64,000 nt of DNA from Thiocapsa bogorovii (GCF_021228795.1 NZ_CP089309.1:4461501-4525500), one strand, 5' to 3'. Shown: positions 36,001 through 44,543, counted from the first letter of the stretch. Notes: generated by a model from the letters alone, not told the origin. Made by a program: numbers and translations.

Positions 36001-37154
36001 AGGGTCGGGGTCGAGCTCATGAAGTCGAAGCTCGAGAGCAGCTCGTAGAACTCGATGGCGCGGGTCTCGCGGTCGATCTCGTTGATGGCCAGACCCATGG
36101 CGACGCGCATGAAGAAGGCCTGGGGCAGCTCGAAGCGGATGCCGTCGGCGGTGTGAATGAAATAGCGGTCGTAGAGGGTCTGCAGGCCGAGATAGGTGAA
36201 CTGCAGATCGCGCTCGGGTTTGAGCGCGGCGCCGAGTCGGGCCAGATCGTAGCGGGCGAGCTGCGGGTCGAGATGCTCCAGATCGGCGGCGCGCTTGATA
36301 TAGGCCGCCAGATAGTCGCTGTAGCGCTCGGCGAGATCGGCTTGGGTCTCGACGCCGCCGGCGAGTCCCAAGAAGCCGAGCGCCTCGCGGCGCAGTACGT
36401 CGAGCAGCAGCCGGGCGGCGACCTGGCTGTATTGAGGGTCTTTTTCGATCCGCGCCCGGGCGGACATCACCAGCGCCTGTCCGACGTCGGCTTCGCGCAC
36501 GCCGTCGAAGAGGTTGCGCAGGGTGTCGGTGAGGATGGCTTGTGCATCCACGGCGTCGAGGTCTCTGCAGGCCTCGTCGAGTAGACGGGTCAGGCGCGGG
36601 ACATCCAGCGGGCGGGTGCTGCCGTCGGCGAGCGTGACCGAGAGCGGGTGTGCGGCCTCGGCGGGTGTGCTCGCCGCCGCACGCTCGGCACGCTCGCGGG
36701 CGCGGGCCTCGCGGTAGAGGACGTAATCGCGCGCGACCTTGTGCTCGCCGGCCCGCATCAGCGCCAGCTCCACCTGGTCCTGGATGTCCTCGATATGGAC
36801 GGTGCCGCCGCCGGGCAAGCGGCGGGTGAGGGCCGAGGTGACCTGCTCGGCGAGCTCGCGCACCCGGTCGTGGACGCGGCTGGAGGCCGCCGCCGAGCCG
36901 CCTTCCACCGCGAGGAACGCCTTGGTCATGGCGACCATGATCTTGTTCGGGTCGAAGTGGGTGACCTTGCCGTTGCGCCGGATGACCTGGACCTTGCCCG
37001 GGGTGTGGGCGGTGATCTCGGGAGCCGAGTCGTTGTGCCGGGCTTGGTTCGGGCTCGGGCTCGGGCTCGGGGTCGGCTTCGCGGACTGTCCGGGGCGGGC
37101 AACGGCGTCTTCGGCGGGCGTGGATTCGACCAACGACGGGCTCTCGGTGGACAT
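33039..37154 (-). CDS. nrdA: Class I ribonucleotide reductase alpha subunit, intein-containing
   Basis: A 1,371-residue precursor, 992 after removal of the intein (residues 468-846). It reduces ribonucleoside diphosphates to deoxy forms. An ATP-cone (VQVIRRNGKVTHFDPNKIMV) is at residues 54-145, and a second, weaker cone-like stretch follows. Catalytic parts: STPTLFNSGTLRPQLSSCYL, GGKRKGAVCAYLETWH, SSNLCTEITLHTNDLEIAVC with the N-x-C-x-E site, and NSNCMAIAPTATISNIVG. The C-terminal redox Cys pair is PECEACQ. AGGAGG lies 5 nt before the ATG. Residues 10-40 are a Pro/Ser-rich extension. Two NrdR-type boxes lie upstream. The beta subunit gene is not in the window. Confidence 0.95.
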   Translation of the reverse strand: MSTESPSLVESTPAEDAVARPGQSAKPTPSPSPSPNQARHNDSAPEITAHTPGKVQVIRRNGKVTHFDPNKIMVAMTKAFLAVEGGSAAASSRVHDRVRELAEQVTSALTRRLPGGGTVHIEDIQDQVELALMRAGEHKVARDYVLYREARARERAERAAASTPAEAAHPLSVTLADGSTRPLDVPRLTRLLDEACRDLDAVDAQAILTDTLRNLFDGVREADVGQALVMSARARIEKDPQYSQVAARLLLDVLRREALGFLGLAGGVETQADLAERYSDYLAAYIKRAADLEHLDPQLARYDLARLGAALKPERDLQFTYLGLQTLYDRYFIHTADGIRFELPQAFFMRVAMGLAINEIDRETRAIEFYELLSSFDFMSSTPTLFNSGTLRPQLSSCYLTTVPDDLDGIYGAIKDNALLSKFAGGLGNDWTRVRGMGAHIKGTNGKSQGVVPFLKVANDTAVAVNQCFAPQTTVFTADGPKPIADVRVGDLVLGQRGRYREVTEHFVYDQKDAPMVRVAVKHSVNDLDVTAGHPFWAIQGVPMEQSIERTLGQIEHARFRPEWVEAGQLTRGDYVAQVIPAEVVPVPELTQADARLYGILLGDGHLTRGHECGVSGNPGCDDGHLQFVRDYLTERGIHFWESGRGNEYIQIKWAVGRGLARCATTGRYVGLDEAHLPFTYEDLYDARGKKRIARRFSHLPHDQALALIQGLLETDGGVSRGKEIYFTNTSAALAEGLRYQLLRLGIPCAGQYRERDTAHTGTRGDGSLVSFTGITRAFDLRIPALPEIAELVGVPARTKRNWFRLGNWIFTRVKSVVPIAPVAKVHDLKVEGDETYMTAAALVHNGGKRKGAVCAYLETWHIDVEEFLDLRKNTGDDRRRTHDMNTANWVPDLFMKRVAEDGHWTLFSPDETPDLHDLTGLAFEQAYVGYEERAARGELKVAKRIKAVDLWRKMLAMLFETGHPWIAFKDPCNLRYTNQHVGTVHSSNLCTEITLHTNDLEIAVCNLGSVNLAAHVTEKGLDTKRLRKTVSTAMRMLDNVIDYNFYNVPQARNSNLRHRPVGLGIMGFQDALYRLRIPYASLEAVQFADHSMEAFSYYAIQASTDLAQERGRYQSFEGSLWSRGILPVDSIKLLAEARGSYLQMDAGTTLDWDALRERVRTVGMRNSNCMAIAPTATISNIVGVSQSIEPTYQNLFVKSNLSGEFTVVNPYLVVDLKERGLWDSVMVNDLKYYDGSIQQIDRIPEDLKALYATAFEVDARWLIEAGSRRQKWLDQAQSLNLYMREPSGKKLDNLYKLAWVRGLKTTYYLRSMGATHVEKSTMDDAGKANRLSAVGGNYLSLDKTKGNGKGNGAAAPAACSILDPECEACQ
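34617..35753 (-). other. Intein with LAGLIDADG endonuclease inside NrdA
   Basis: 379 residues inserted between VNQ and GGKRKG of NrdA. Block A starts CFAPQTTVFTADG, block B is VTAGHPFWAI (T-x-x-H), the two LAGLIDADG-like motifs are RLYGILLGDGHL and ALIQGLLETDGG, and block F is KVHDLKVEGDETYM with the end AAALVHN (penultimate His, final Asn). The reading frame is continuous. The residue just after the intein is Gly, whereas standard protein splicing uses Cys, Ser or Thr there. The endonuclease acidic residues (GDG, TDG) look intact, so homing could still work. Confidence 0.9.
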
Positions 37155-37238
37155 GGCTCCTCCTGGGTGCGGTGTGACGGCGGGGTAGGTCTAATGGGTG
37201 TCCGCGGCCCGGACGGCCGCGCGGGTGCTGCGCTACAG

Positions 37239-37286
37239 GCACAATATATGTCGTTTTCGAAATCCGTCAACCACAATATCTTGTGT
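37239..37286 (-). promoter_or_regulatory. Two NrdR-type boxes upstream of nrdA
   Basis: GCACAATATATGTCGT at 37239-37254 and CCACAATATCTTGTGT at 37271-37286 both resemble the ACACWATATWTTGTGT-like NrdR box. Their centres are 32 bp apart, about three helical turns, as in known NrdR-regulated promoters. They lie 85-132 bp before the nrdA ATG. NrdR itself is not in the window. Confidence 0.75.
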
Positions 37287-37458
37287 AAAAGCGGTGGATC
37301 AGGCTGTGGGCGCCCTGTGGATAGAAGCGCTGGCGCCAGGCCCGGCGGGGGTTCCGAGGCGGGCTTGCGGGTGTCGGCAGGGACTCGGCGCGGTACGACG
37401 AGCGGGCGTCGGTGTCCGCGCCGCCGCCTCGCCGATCGGAGCCGGTGGACAAGCCCGC

Positions 37459-37537
37459 GTAGGGTGGACGAGCGCAGCGCAGTCCACCAGCGCCGGCGAG
37501 GGATTCGGTGGACTTCGCTCTCGCTCGTCCACCCTAC
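37459..37537. repeat. GTAGGGTGGAC palindromic repeat, copy 1
   Basis: GTAGGGTGGACGAGCGCAGC and AGTCCACC on the left are mirrored by GGTGGACTTCGC and GCTCGTCCACCCTAC on the right, forming a 79-bp nested palindrome. Related units lie at 52920-53010 and 57935-58020, and a degenerate one at about 5441-5495. Confidence 0.7.
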
Positions 37538-37674
37538 GGGCCGGTCTTGTAAGCGAGGCGCCCGGACGGCGATGATCGGCGTGGACCTGTCTATAATGCG
37601 CGGACGGTCGTCGCGAGACGTGCGTCTCTGTCTCGCGACTGCGGCCGACAACAACACAACGGAGGATGGCCTAG

Positions 37675-38139
37675 ATGAAAGTCAAAGATGTGATGAGTCG
37701 ATCGGTCCGCTCGGTGAATCCCGATACCCGGATCGTCGAGGTGGCGTCCTTGATGTGTCTCTATCGTTTTCACGGCCTGCCCGTGGTCGACAGCGATGAA
37801 AAGTTGGTCGGTATCATCGCCGAGCGGGATCTGCTTCATAGTCTATTTCCGAAGCTCGACAAGCTGATCGCCGAGGGGATGCATTCGGTGGACCTCGACA
37901 AGGAGATGGCACGCTACTCCGAGGTCCTGGGCTTGAAGACCGAGGAGCTGATGACACCCAATCCGGTGACGGTCGATCCCGAGATGCATGTGCTGCGCGC
38001 GGCGACCATCATGGTGCGCCACAACTTCCGGCGTATCCCGGTTGCGGACGAGGGGCGTCTGGTCGGTATGCTGAGTATCGGCGACGTGCACAAGGCGATC
38101 TTCCAGGCCAATGTGACCGGTGGATTGAAGGGGCTCTGA
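37675..38139 (+). CDS. CBS-domain pair protein
   Basis: A 154-residue protein made of two CBS motifs: KVKDVMSRSVRSVNPDTRIV to LVGIIAERDLLHSLF, and LKTEELMTPNPVTVDPEMHV to LVGMLSIGDVHKAIFQ. Such pairs bind adenine nucleotides and act as sensors. GGAGG lies about 8 nt before the ATG. It is a single gene with a terminator directly behind. The target is not evident. Confidence 0.85.
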   Translation: MKVKDVMSRSVRSVNPDTRIVEVASLMCLYRFHGLPVVDSDEKLVGIIAERDLLHSLFPKLDKLIAEGMHSVDLDKEMARYSEVLGLKTEELMTPNPVTVDPEMHVLRAATIMVRHNFRRIPVADEGRLVGMLSIGDVHKAIFQANVTGGLKGL

Positions 38140-38166
38140 GGCTGCTTCGTTCGGTCATCGTCTTGC

Positions 38167-38193
38167 CGGGCCGTCGTGATGAGGCCCGTTTTT
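38167..38193 (+). terminator. Rho-independent terminator after the CBS gene
   Basis: The stem CGGGCC/GGCCCG at 38167-38172 and 38183-38188, with a 10-nt loop, is followed by five T. It lies 27 bp after the CBS stop. Confidence 0.75.
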
Positions 38194-38315
38194 GCACGGC
38201 TCATGCCGGACCCGTGCCGGGTTGCCGGCCCCGCGGCGTGTCGAAGGTTCATGTCGTGCGGGGGCGAGCATCCTGCGGCCGGTCCGGTCCCGGTCTCTTC
38301 AGTTTGGAGGTCAAG

Positions 38316-39164
38316 ATGTCTCGACCCGCATTTGCGATCGGCCTGTCCATCGCCCTCTCGGGCATCATCGCGACGGCGGCCTATGCTCAAGAATCGGGTG
38401 AAAACCCGGCCCTAACGCCTGCCGAGATCGCCCAAATCGAATACGAGCAGGTGATGGCGCTGACACCCGACCCGGAGAACGGACGCCGGGTCTATCTGAC
38501 CTGTGCGGTCTGTCATCGGCCGGAAGGTTGGGGTGCGCCCGACGGGACCTATCCCCAGATTGCCGGGCAGTTGCGTCCGGTCATCATCAAGCAGCTTGCG
38601 GACATCCGGGCGCGCAATCGCGACAATCCGCTCATGTATCCATTCTCGGTCCCGCGTATCTTGGGCGGTCCTCAGAGTGTCGCCGACGTGGCGGCCTATG
38701 TGGCGCAGCTTCCCATGACACCGCAGAACGGGGTCGGGCCCGGGGTGGATTTGGCGTTGGGCCAGGAGGTCTACGCGGAGCACTGCTCCAAGTGTCACGG
38801 CGAGAACGGGGAAGGCAACGAGGCGGAGCATATCCCCGCGATCGCGGGTCAGCACTATCTCTATCTGATGCGTCAGTTCGATGCGATCCGCACGGGTCGA
38901 CGCAAGAACTCCGACCCCAAGATGGTCAAGCAGATCGACGGCTTTACCCCGCGTCACGAGGCGGCCGTGCTCGATTACACCTCGCGACTGCGTCCGCCCG
39001 AGAGCAAACTGGCCGAAGCGGGCTGGACCAATCCGGATTTTCCGTCCTACGTGCGCGACCCGATGGGCATGCCGCCCGTGCCGCCGATGCCCGCGGGATT
39101 GATGGACGCCCCCACGCCACCCGAGCCGCCCGCGTATCCCTCGGTCCCGCCCGCCCCGAGGTAG
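38316..39164 (+). CDS. Di-haem cytochrome c, periplasmic
   Basis: A 282-residue protein with a Sec signal peptide (FAIGLSIALSGIIATAAYA). Two class I cytochrome c domains carry CAVCH (residue about 67) and CSKCH (about 160). Candidate distal Met ligands are in NPLMYPFSVP and DPKMVKQID. The last 50 residues are Pro-rich. It resembles the cytochrome c4/c553 group that carries electrons in the periplasm. TTTGGAGG 6 nt upstream fixes the ATG at 38316 over a longer frame. Its TAG stop is the first bases of a GTAGGGGCGA repeat. Confidence 0.85.
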   Translation: MSRPAFAIGLSIALSGIIATAAYAQESGENPALTPAEIAQIEYEQVMALTPDPENGRRVYLTCAVCHRPEGWGAPDGTYPQIAGQLRPVIIKQLADIRARNRDNPLMYPFSVPRILGGPQSVADVAAYVAQLPMTPQNGVGPGVDLALGQEVYAEHCSKCHGENGEGNEAEHIPAIAGQHYLYLMRQFDAIRTGRRKNSDPKMVKQIDGFTPRHEAAVLDYTSRLRPPESKLAEAGWTNPDFPSYVRDPMGMPPVPPMPAGLMDAPTPPEPPAYPSVPPAPR

Positions 39165-39182
39165 GGGCGAATTCATTCGCCC
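39161..39182. repeat. GTAGGGGCGA repeat, half unit at a gene junction
   Basis: GTAGGGGCGAATTCATTCGC plus CC. It is one arm of the units at 2661 and 32948. Its TAG ends the cytochrome gene, and on the reverse strand its TGA (in GGCGAATGA) ends the short open frame that follows. Confidence 0.65.
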
Positions 39183-39485
39183 ATGCGGCGACCGAGGCAT
39201 TGCCCGTAACTGCGGTCGTCGTGGGCCATCGCGGGATCGTCGCGATGGCGGGCTAGCCACTGTGCGCGCGTCAAGCCCAGGATCGCGGAGATCGCCCCGG
39301 GCGGCTCGACCTTAAAACCCGAGTAACGGGTCTGGTGCGAGAGGGTCAGGATCGCGCCGTCGTCCAGCCTGGCGTAGTAATCGATGCCCTCGACCGGAAG
39401 GTTGCGCGCGACGACCTCACGTGGCACTGGAAGACGTCGTCGGGCAAGACATGGCCGATCCACCAGACACGGGGGGCGATCACCG
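39173..39485 (-). pseudogene. Short unknown reading frame, probably frameshifted
   Basis: The reverse strand encodes PVEGIDYYARLDDGAILTLS, HQTRYSGFKVEPPGAISAIL and GLTRAQWLARHRDDPAM, which look protein-like. Upstream, the protein-like part (VIAPRVWWIGHVLPDDVFQC) is in another frame that overlaps the end of the RND permease gene. A one-base shift near 39420 would join them. I do not recognise the family. Confidence 0.35.
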
Positions 39486-42400
39486 CGAAGCCTTCGATGC
39501 GAGGTCCACCGAGCCTGTCGGGGTCTCCGCCGTTGTCGGAGCGGCCAGGACCTGATAGACCAGGGGCACCAGCACAAGGGAGACCAGAGTGGAGAAGGAT
39601 AGACCCGAGACGATGGTCACGGCGAGCGGTTGCAGCATTTCGGAGCCCTCGCCGAGGGCGAGCGCGAGCGGGAGCATGCCCACGACGGTGGTGAGCGTGG
39701 TCATGAGGATGGGGCGCAGACGCAGGCGTGCGGCCTCCAGGATGGCCGTGCGCGCATCCAAACCGTCACGGCGCTCGAGCTCGATGAACTCCACCAGCAC
39801 GATCGCGTTGTTCACCACGATCCCGGCCAGCATGATGAGTCCGAGCCAGACCGGCATGGAGACCGGCAGCTCGGTCCATTGCAGGCCGAGCACCACGCCG
39901 ATCAAGGCGAAGGGCACCGAGATCAGGATGATGAAGGGATTGCGCACCGACTCGTATTGGACCGCCATCACGACCAAGACCAGAAAGAGCGCGAGCCCGA
40001 GCAGGATCCGGCTCATGTCCTGGCCCTCCTTGAGCGTCTCCAGACCGCCGGCCTCGTAGAGCCGATAGCCCGGCGGCAGCGGGATCTCTGCCGCTGCGGC
40101 CAGCGCCGACTCGATCGCCTGCTGCAGGGTCAGCTCCTCGCCGATCGAGGCGGTGACCTCGACGATCCGTTGCTGGCGGTCGCGCAGGATGGTCGAGGGC
40201 TGGGCCAGGATCTCGACGGTCGCGACATCGCCGAGTCGCAAGGCGCGTCGCGGCTCGGTCTTGCTGAACAGCACGATGGAATCCAGGTCGCCCGGCGCGG
40301 CGATGTCCACCCGATCGAGCCGCAGCAGCAGATCGACCGCGCTGTCGCCGTCGATCAGCTCGGTGACGATACGGCCTTCCAGGGCGAACCGCAGCACGGC
40401 ACCGACGTCCTCGATGGTCAGACCGAAGCTCGCGGCGCGTTGCGGGTCGAGCCGGATGGAGATCTCGCGGGTGACGTCCTGACTGCTGTGCTGGATGTTG
40501 CTCAGACCCTCGACGGTGGCGAGGCGCTCCACGACCCGGTCGGCGAGATCGGCGAGTGTGTCGAGATCCTCCCCGGCGATGCGCAGACTGACGTCGTCGT
40601 CGCCCTCGTTGAAGCGGATGCCGCGAATCCCGCGCGTAAAGAGCCAGGCCCGCAGGCCCGGGATCTCGAGCGCGCGGATCAGGCCTTTGACCCGGTCGAT
40701 CCATTCCTTGCTGCCCACGTCGCGTTGCGCGGCCGGCTTGAGCAGGACCTGCAGGCTTGCGCGGTTGGCGCTCTCGAAGGACGAGCGCCCGAACACGAAG
40801 CCGCCGACGGTCGTAAAGATCGCCTCGACCTCCGGTTGCTCGGAGACGAGCGCCTCGATCCGGCGGGCCAGGCGGTCCATCTCCTCGAGGTCGACACCGG
40901 CGTCTGCGGTCAGGCTGATGCGCACGTCGCCCTCGTCGAACGCGGGCAGGAACTCCTGCTTGGCGCCGATGAGCCAAGGCACCGACCAGGCCAGACCGGC
41001 CACGAAGGCCAGGATGACGAGCCAGCGGATCCGCAGGAGCCGCTCGAGCAACCGCGCATAGCCGTCCTGCAGGGCCTGCATCGCGCGATTGACCAGCCCC
41101 CGCAGGGCACCCTCGCGGCCCGCCGGCACCCGGCCCGCGAGCGCCGGGACCAGGGTCAAGGCGACCACCATGGAGGCGAGAATGGCCGCCGAAATGGTGA
41201 AGATCAGCTCTTGAAAGAGCAGCCCGACGAGCCCGCCGATAAAGAGGAAGGGCAGGACGGCGGCCAGGTTGGTCGAGGTCGAGGCGATGACGGCGCCCGT
41301 GACCTCGCGGCTCGCGGCATCCGCCGCGACGACCGTGGTTTGCCCCATGCGCTGGTGACGATAGATGTTCTCGAGCATGACGATGGTGCTGTCGACCAGC
41401 ATGCCGATGCCGAGCGCGAGCCCCCCGAGGGTCATGATGTTGAAGGTCAGGCCGTTGGCGGCCATGAGGATGAAGGTGACCAGGACGGCGATCGGGATCG
41501 CGGCGCCGATGATCAGGGTCCGCCGCAGGCTCCCGAGAAAGATGTAGACCACGGCCATGGCGAGCAGGGCGCCGCTGAGTGCGGCGTTGACGGCGTTGTC
41601 GAGCGAGTGACGGATGTAGCGCGCTTGGTCGTCGACGCGCTGGATCTGGATGTCCTCGGGGAGCTGGCCTTGCTCGGCGAGCCGCGTGAGCTCGCGGTCC
41701 ACGGTCTCGACGACCGCGACGGTGTTGCTGAGCGGCTGCTTCTGGATCGAGAGCTTGATCCCCGGCTGGTCGTCGAGGCGGATGCGCAGACGCTCCTCGC
41801 TCGCCCCGTCGATGACCTGCGCGATCTCTCCGATGCGCATCTGGGCCATCGGGTTGTCGCCGGCCTCGGGGTTGAGGGGCAGGTCGATGATCTCCTGCAC
41901 GTTTCTGAAACGCCCTTCCGTGCGACCCCCGATCTCCCCCTCGGGCATGCGCAGCCGCCCGGCCGCGACATCTTGATTGGCGGTGCGCAGGCGTGTCTCC
42001 AGATCCAGGATGTCGATCCCCAACCCGGCCAACCGGAACTGGTTGGCGACGACCTGTACCTCGCGCTCCAGTCCGCCGCCGACCTCGACCGAGGCGACGC
42101 CCGGGAGGGTCACGAGCGAGCGGCCCAAGGTGTAGTCGGCCCAGGTGCGCAGCTCCACCGGGTCGCGCAACGCCGAGCTGACGACATACTCGGCGACCGG
42201 GTGCTGGAAGGGGTCGCGCTTGTAGATGATGGGCGGGTCGTCGGTTTCCGGCAGGAAACGCTTGGCGCGGTCCAGGCGGGAGCTCGCGTCGCGCAGGGCT
42301 TCATCGATGTCCTCGCCGTAGCGGAAGGACAGATCGATGGCGCTGCGGCCCTCGGTGGTGCGCGACTGGATGGCGACGACGCCTTCGGTGATGGCGAGCT

Positions 42401-42614
42401 GCTCCTCGAGGTCGCGAGTGAACTCGTTCTCCATGACCTCCGCGGGGACGCCGGGGTCCAGGATGCGGACCTGGATGTCCGGATAGATGATGCTCGGCAG
42501 CAGATCGATGTTGAGCCGGGTGAGCGAGACTCCCCCGAGGACCATGACGGCGAGCGTCAGCGCGACGACGCCGACGGGGTGGCGGACCGACCAGGTCGAG
42601 ATGTTGGTCAACAT
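39480..42614 (-). CDS. RND-family efflux transporter permease
   Basis: A 1,044-residue inner-membrane pump, the normal length for the AcrB/MexB/CzcA superfamily. It starts MLTNISTWSVRHPVGVVALT (first membrane helix) and has the periplasmic loop with GVPAEVMENEFTRDLEEQL, then a helix bundle with TFNIMTLGGLALGIGMLVDS (TM4, with Asp of the proton relay) and ENIYRHQRMG. The second half repeats the plan (PVWLGLIMLAGIVVNNAIVL, LRPILMTTLTTVVGMLPLAL). Substrates cannot be told. It is the last gene of a four-gene unit with an S24-like protein, an adaptor and a hypothetical protein. No outer-membrane partner is encoded here. Confidence 0.9.
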   Translation of the reverse strand: MLTNISTWSVRHPVGVVALTLAVMVLGGVSLTRLNIDLLPSIIYPDIQVRILDPGVPAEVMENEFTRDLEEQLAITEGVVAIQSRTTEGRSAIDLSFRYGEDIDEALRDASSRLDRAKRFLPETDDPPIIYKRDPFQHPVAEYVVSSALRDPVELRTWADYTLGRSLVTLPGVASVEVGGGLEREVQVVANQFRLAGLGIDILDLETRLRTANQDVAAGRLRMPEGEIGGRTEGRFRNVQEIIDLPLNPEAGDNPMAQMRIGEIAQVIDGASEERLRIRLDDQPGIKLSIQKQPLSNTVAVVETVDRELTRLAEQGQLPEDIQIQRVDDQARYIRHSLDNAVNAALSGALLAMAVVYIFLGSLRRTLIIGAAIPIAVLVTFILMAANGLTFNIMTLGGLALGIGMLVDSTIVMLENIYRHQRMGQTTVVAADAASREVTGAVIASTSTNLAAVLPFLFIGGLVGLLFQELIFTISAAILASMVVALTLVPALAGRVPAGREGALRGLVNRAMQALQDGYARLLERLLRIRWLVILAFVAGLAWSVPWLIGAKQEFLPAFDEGDVRISLTADAGVDLEEMDRLARRIEALVSEQPEVEAIFTTVGGFVFGRSSFESANRASLQVLLKPAAQRDVGSKEWIDRVKGLIRALEIPGLRAWLFTRGIRGIRFNEGDDDVSLRIAGEDLDTLADLADRVVERLATVEGLSNIQHSSQDVTREISIRLDPQRAASFGLTIEDVGAVLRFALEGRIVTELIDGDSAVDLLLRLDRVDIAAPGDLDSIVLFSKTEPRRALRLGDVATVEILAQPSTILRDRQQRIVEVTASIGEELTLQQAIESALAAAAEIPLPPGYRLYEAGGLETLKEGQDMSRILLGLALFLVLVVMAVQYESVRNPFIILISVPFALIGVVLGLQWTELPVSMPVWLGLIMLAGIVVNNAIVLVEFIELERRDGLDARTAILEAARLRLRPILMTTLTTVVGMLPLALALGEGSEMLQPLAVTIVSGLSFSTLVSLVLVPLVYQVLAAPTTAETPTGSVDLASKASR

Positions 42615-42738
42615 AAGGTCATTCCCGGAAAGCGCTCTACCCGCCGACGCTCGGTGGTGCTCCAGCCCCGTTGTCGTGATCGATTACGACAACGACAACG
42701 ACGTCGGTTCGGTGATCAACGTGTTTCCGACACGTGAC

Positions 42739-43395
42739 CTACTCGCCCGCCAGCTCCGTGATCGCCTCTTCCACGACCTTGGGTTCGGTCAGTGGATAGG
42801 GCGAGATGCGCAAGCGTTGCAGGCGCGCCTGGTAGGCGGTGCAGAAGTCGTTGTGGAAGGTCAGGAAGAGCGGGTGTGCGGTGAGGTCGCGAATCTCGTT
42901 CATGAAGTCGAGATAGTGACGGGCCTGGCCCATGTGGTAGGGCGACGGCTCTTCGCCCAGGCGAAAGCGCTCGATGCGCTCGTCCCAGATCGGGAAGATG
43001 CCGGGCGCGGCGAGGTGGAGCACCATCGAAGCCCCGACGACCGAGCTGAGGCTGGCGGCGATGGCGTCGATACTGCGCTCGCGCAGTGCGGCGCGCGCCG
43101 GATCCGGTCCGACCTCCGATCCGACGTCCGGGTCGCTCTGCGCGTCGGCGCGCGCGGCCTCGAAGGCGGCGACCGCGGACGCCAGCTCGCTCTGCGCGAT
43201 CCGCACCCGCTGGGGCATCCAGGCGTAGGCGAGACAGGCCGCACGCAGGAAGGCCTCCGTCGGGCTCGTCGCCGGCGCGGCGGCGCTTGCAAGCATGACC
43301 GGGTAGGTGCTTAGACGCGTCGACTCGCGCGGATTGTCGCGATAGCAGCCGCTGCGCACTAGCTCGACGGCCGTGTAGAGGTGTTCGAGATTCAT
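42739..43395 (-). CDS. Hypothetical protein coupled to the efflux adaptor
   Basis: A 218-residue mostly helical, soluble protein: MNLEHLYTAVELVRSGCYRD, AFLRAACLAYAWMPQRVRIA, AASLSSVVGASMVLHLAAPG, IFPIWDERIERFRLGEEPSP and EIRDLTAHPLFLTFHNDFC. No signal peptide or clear domain is recognised. Its ATG overlaps the stop of the adaptor gene (ATGA), so it is translated with the efflux system. The gap of 124 bp to the permease carries a small palindrome (GTTGTCGTGATCGATTACGA). Confidence 0.6.
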   Translation of the reverse strand: MNLEHLYTAVELVRSGCYRDNPRESTRLSTYPVMLASAAAPATSPTEAFLRAACLAYAWMPQRVRIAQSELASAVAAFEAARADAQSDPDVGSEVGPDPARAALRERSIDAIAASLSSVVGASMVLHLAAPGIFPIWDERIERFRLGEEPSPYHMGQARHYLDFMNEIRDLTAHPLFLTFHNDFCTAYQARLQRLRISPYPLTEPKVVEEAITELAGE

Positions 43396-44543
43396 TCCGG
43401 GACCACCTTGACTGTTTTACCCTCGCTCAGGCCGAGAAATCCACGCGTGATAATGCGGTCGCCGGGTGCAAGGCCCTCGAGGATCTCGATGCGATCGGTG
43501 CTCTGCAGACCGCTCCTGACCTTTCGTCGGGAGGCCTGGCCTTGGTCCGTGATCAGCCAGACGAACTCGCCGTCGCGATCGCGGCGCAGGGCGCGAAAGG
43601 GGATCAGCAGACGCTCCACAGAGGCGGTCTCCAGCGTGACCCGCACGAACTGTCCGGCCTTCACGCCCTCGGGCGGATCCTCCAGCGTCAGTTCCACGAT
43701 CCCCTGTCGACTGGTCTCCTCCAGGCTCGGATGAATGCGCAGGATCCGGGCGGGGAACGCCACCGCGCCGAGAGCGTCGATGCGCAATTGTGCCGGGTCG
43801 CCGACTCTGATCCGCGGCAGGATGAGCTCCGAGGCATACACCTCGGCGACCAGGGATTGCGGATCGGCGACCGTGAGAAGGTGGGTATTCTTCGAGACGA
43901 AATCACCCGGCTCGACCAACCGCTCGGTCACGACGCCGTCGAACGGGGCCCGAATCCGGGTGAAGGCCAGTCGGGTCTCCAGGAGTCTGACGTCGCCTCG
44001 GGCCACCGCGACGGCGGTGCGGGCCTGCGAGAGCTCCGCGTCCGAGGCGGCGCGCTTGCTGACGAGATCCTCGAGCCGCCGCACGTCGAGCTCCGCTTGC
44101 GCCAGCGTCGCACGCGCCTTGTCGAGCTCGGCCTGCAGGAGGTCGTCATCGAGCGCCACCAGGACCTCGCCCTCCCGAACCATGTCGCCCTCGAAGACGT
44201 CCAGCGAGGTGATCCGACCTTCTTCCTGACTGAAGAGGCGCACCTGGCGACGAAAACGCAGCGAGCCCGGCCGCTCGTGGCTGCTGGTCGTTGCGGCACG
44301 CTCCACGTCCACCGCGGCAACCAGGTGCTCGAGCGCCCCGCGGTCCGGGCCCGTGCTCGCCGGCGGGTCGCCTCCGGGCGAGCAGGCGATCACGGTCGCG
44401 GCCAGGAGCGCGGCCCCGATCGCGCGCGGGATCCTTTCGGGCCAACACGGCTTGCGCAGCCGGGCGCGGCGGGGACGCGCGGGCCGGGAGCGGCCGAGCG
44501 TGCCTTCGGCGCGCGGCGGCTTGTGTACGGCCTGGCCGATCAT
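43392..44543 (-). CDS. RND efflux periplasmic adaptor (membrane fusion protein)
   Basis: A 383-residue adaptor of the HlyD/AcrA type. The N-terminal basic stretch is followed by a lipoprotein-type signal (AIGAALLAATVIAC) with Cys near residue 53. A biotinyl-lipoyl-like half (ITSLDVFEGDMVREGEVLVA), a coiled-coil hairpin (LDKARATLAQAELDVRRLED), the second half (LAFTRIRAPFDGVVTERLVE), a beta-barrel and the C-terminal membrane-proximal domain (GLAPGDRIITRGFLGLSEGK) follow in the usual order. It would link the permease to an outer-membrane channel. Start and stop overlap both neighbours (TGATG and ATGA), so the unit is translationally coupled. Confidence 0.9.
   Translation of the reverse strand: MIGQAVHKPPRAEGTLGRSRPARPRRARLRKPCWPERIPRAIGAALLAATVIACSPGGDPPASTGPDRGALEHLVAAVDVERAATTSSHERPGSLRFRRQVRLFSQEEGRITSLDVFEGDMVREGEVLVALDDDLLQAELDKARATLAQAELDVRRLEDLVSKRAASDAELSQARTAVAVARGDVRLLETRLAFTRIRAPFDGVVTERLVEPGDFVSKNTHLLTVADPQSLVAEVYASELILPRIRVGDPAQLRIDALGAVAFPARILRIHPSLEETSRQGIVELTLEDPPEGVKAGQFVRVTLETASVERLLIPFRALRRDRDGEFVWLITDQGQASRRKVRSGLQSTDRIEILEGLAPGDRIITRGFLGLSEGKTVKVVPE

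Noticed and set aside
35238-36584. A 448-codon forward open frame opposite nrdA
   Set aside because: It is antisense to a clear ribonucleotide reductase; its composition is low in aromatic residues and has no domain.
39630-42737. A 1,035-codon open frame on the forward strand
   Set aside because: It is antisense to the RND permease. The sequence is a run of Asp, His, Gln and Arg without motifs.
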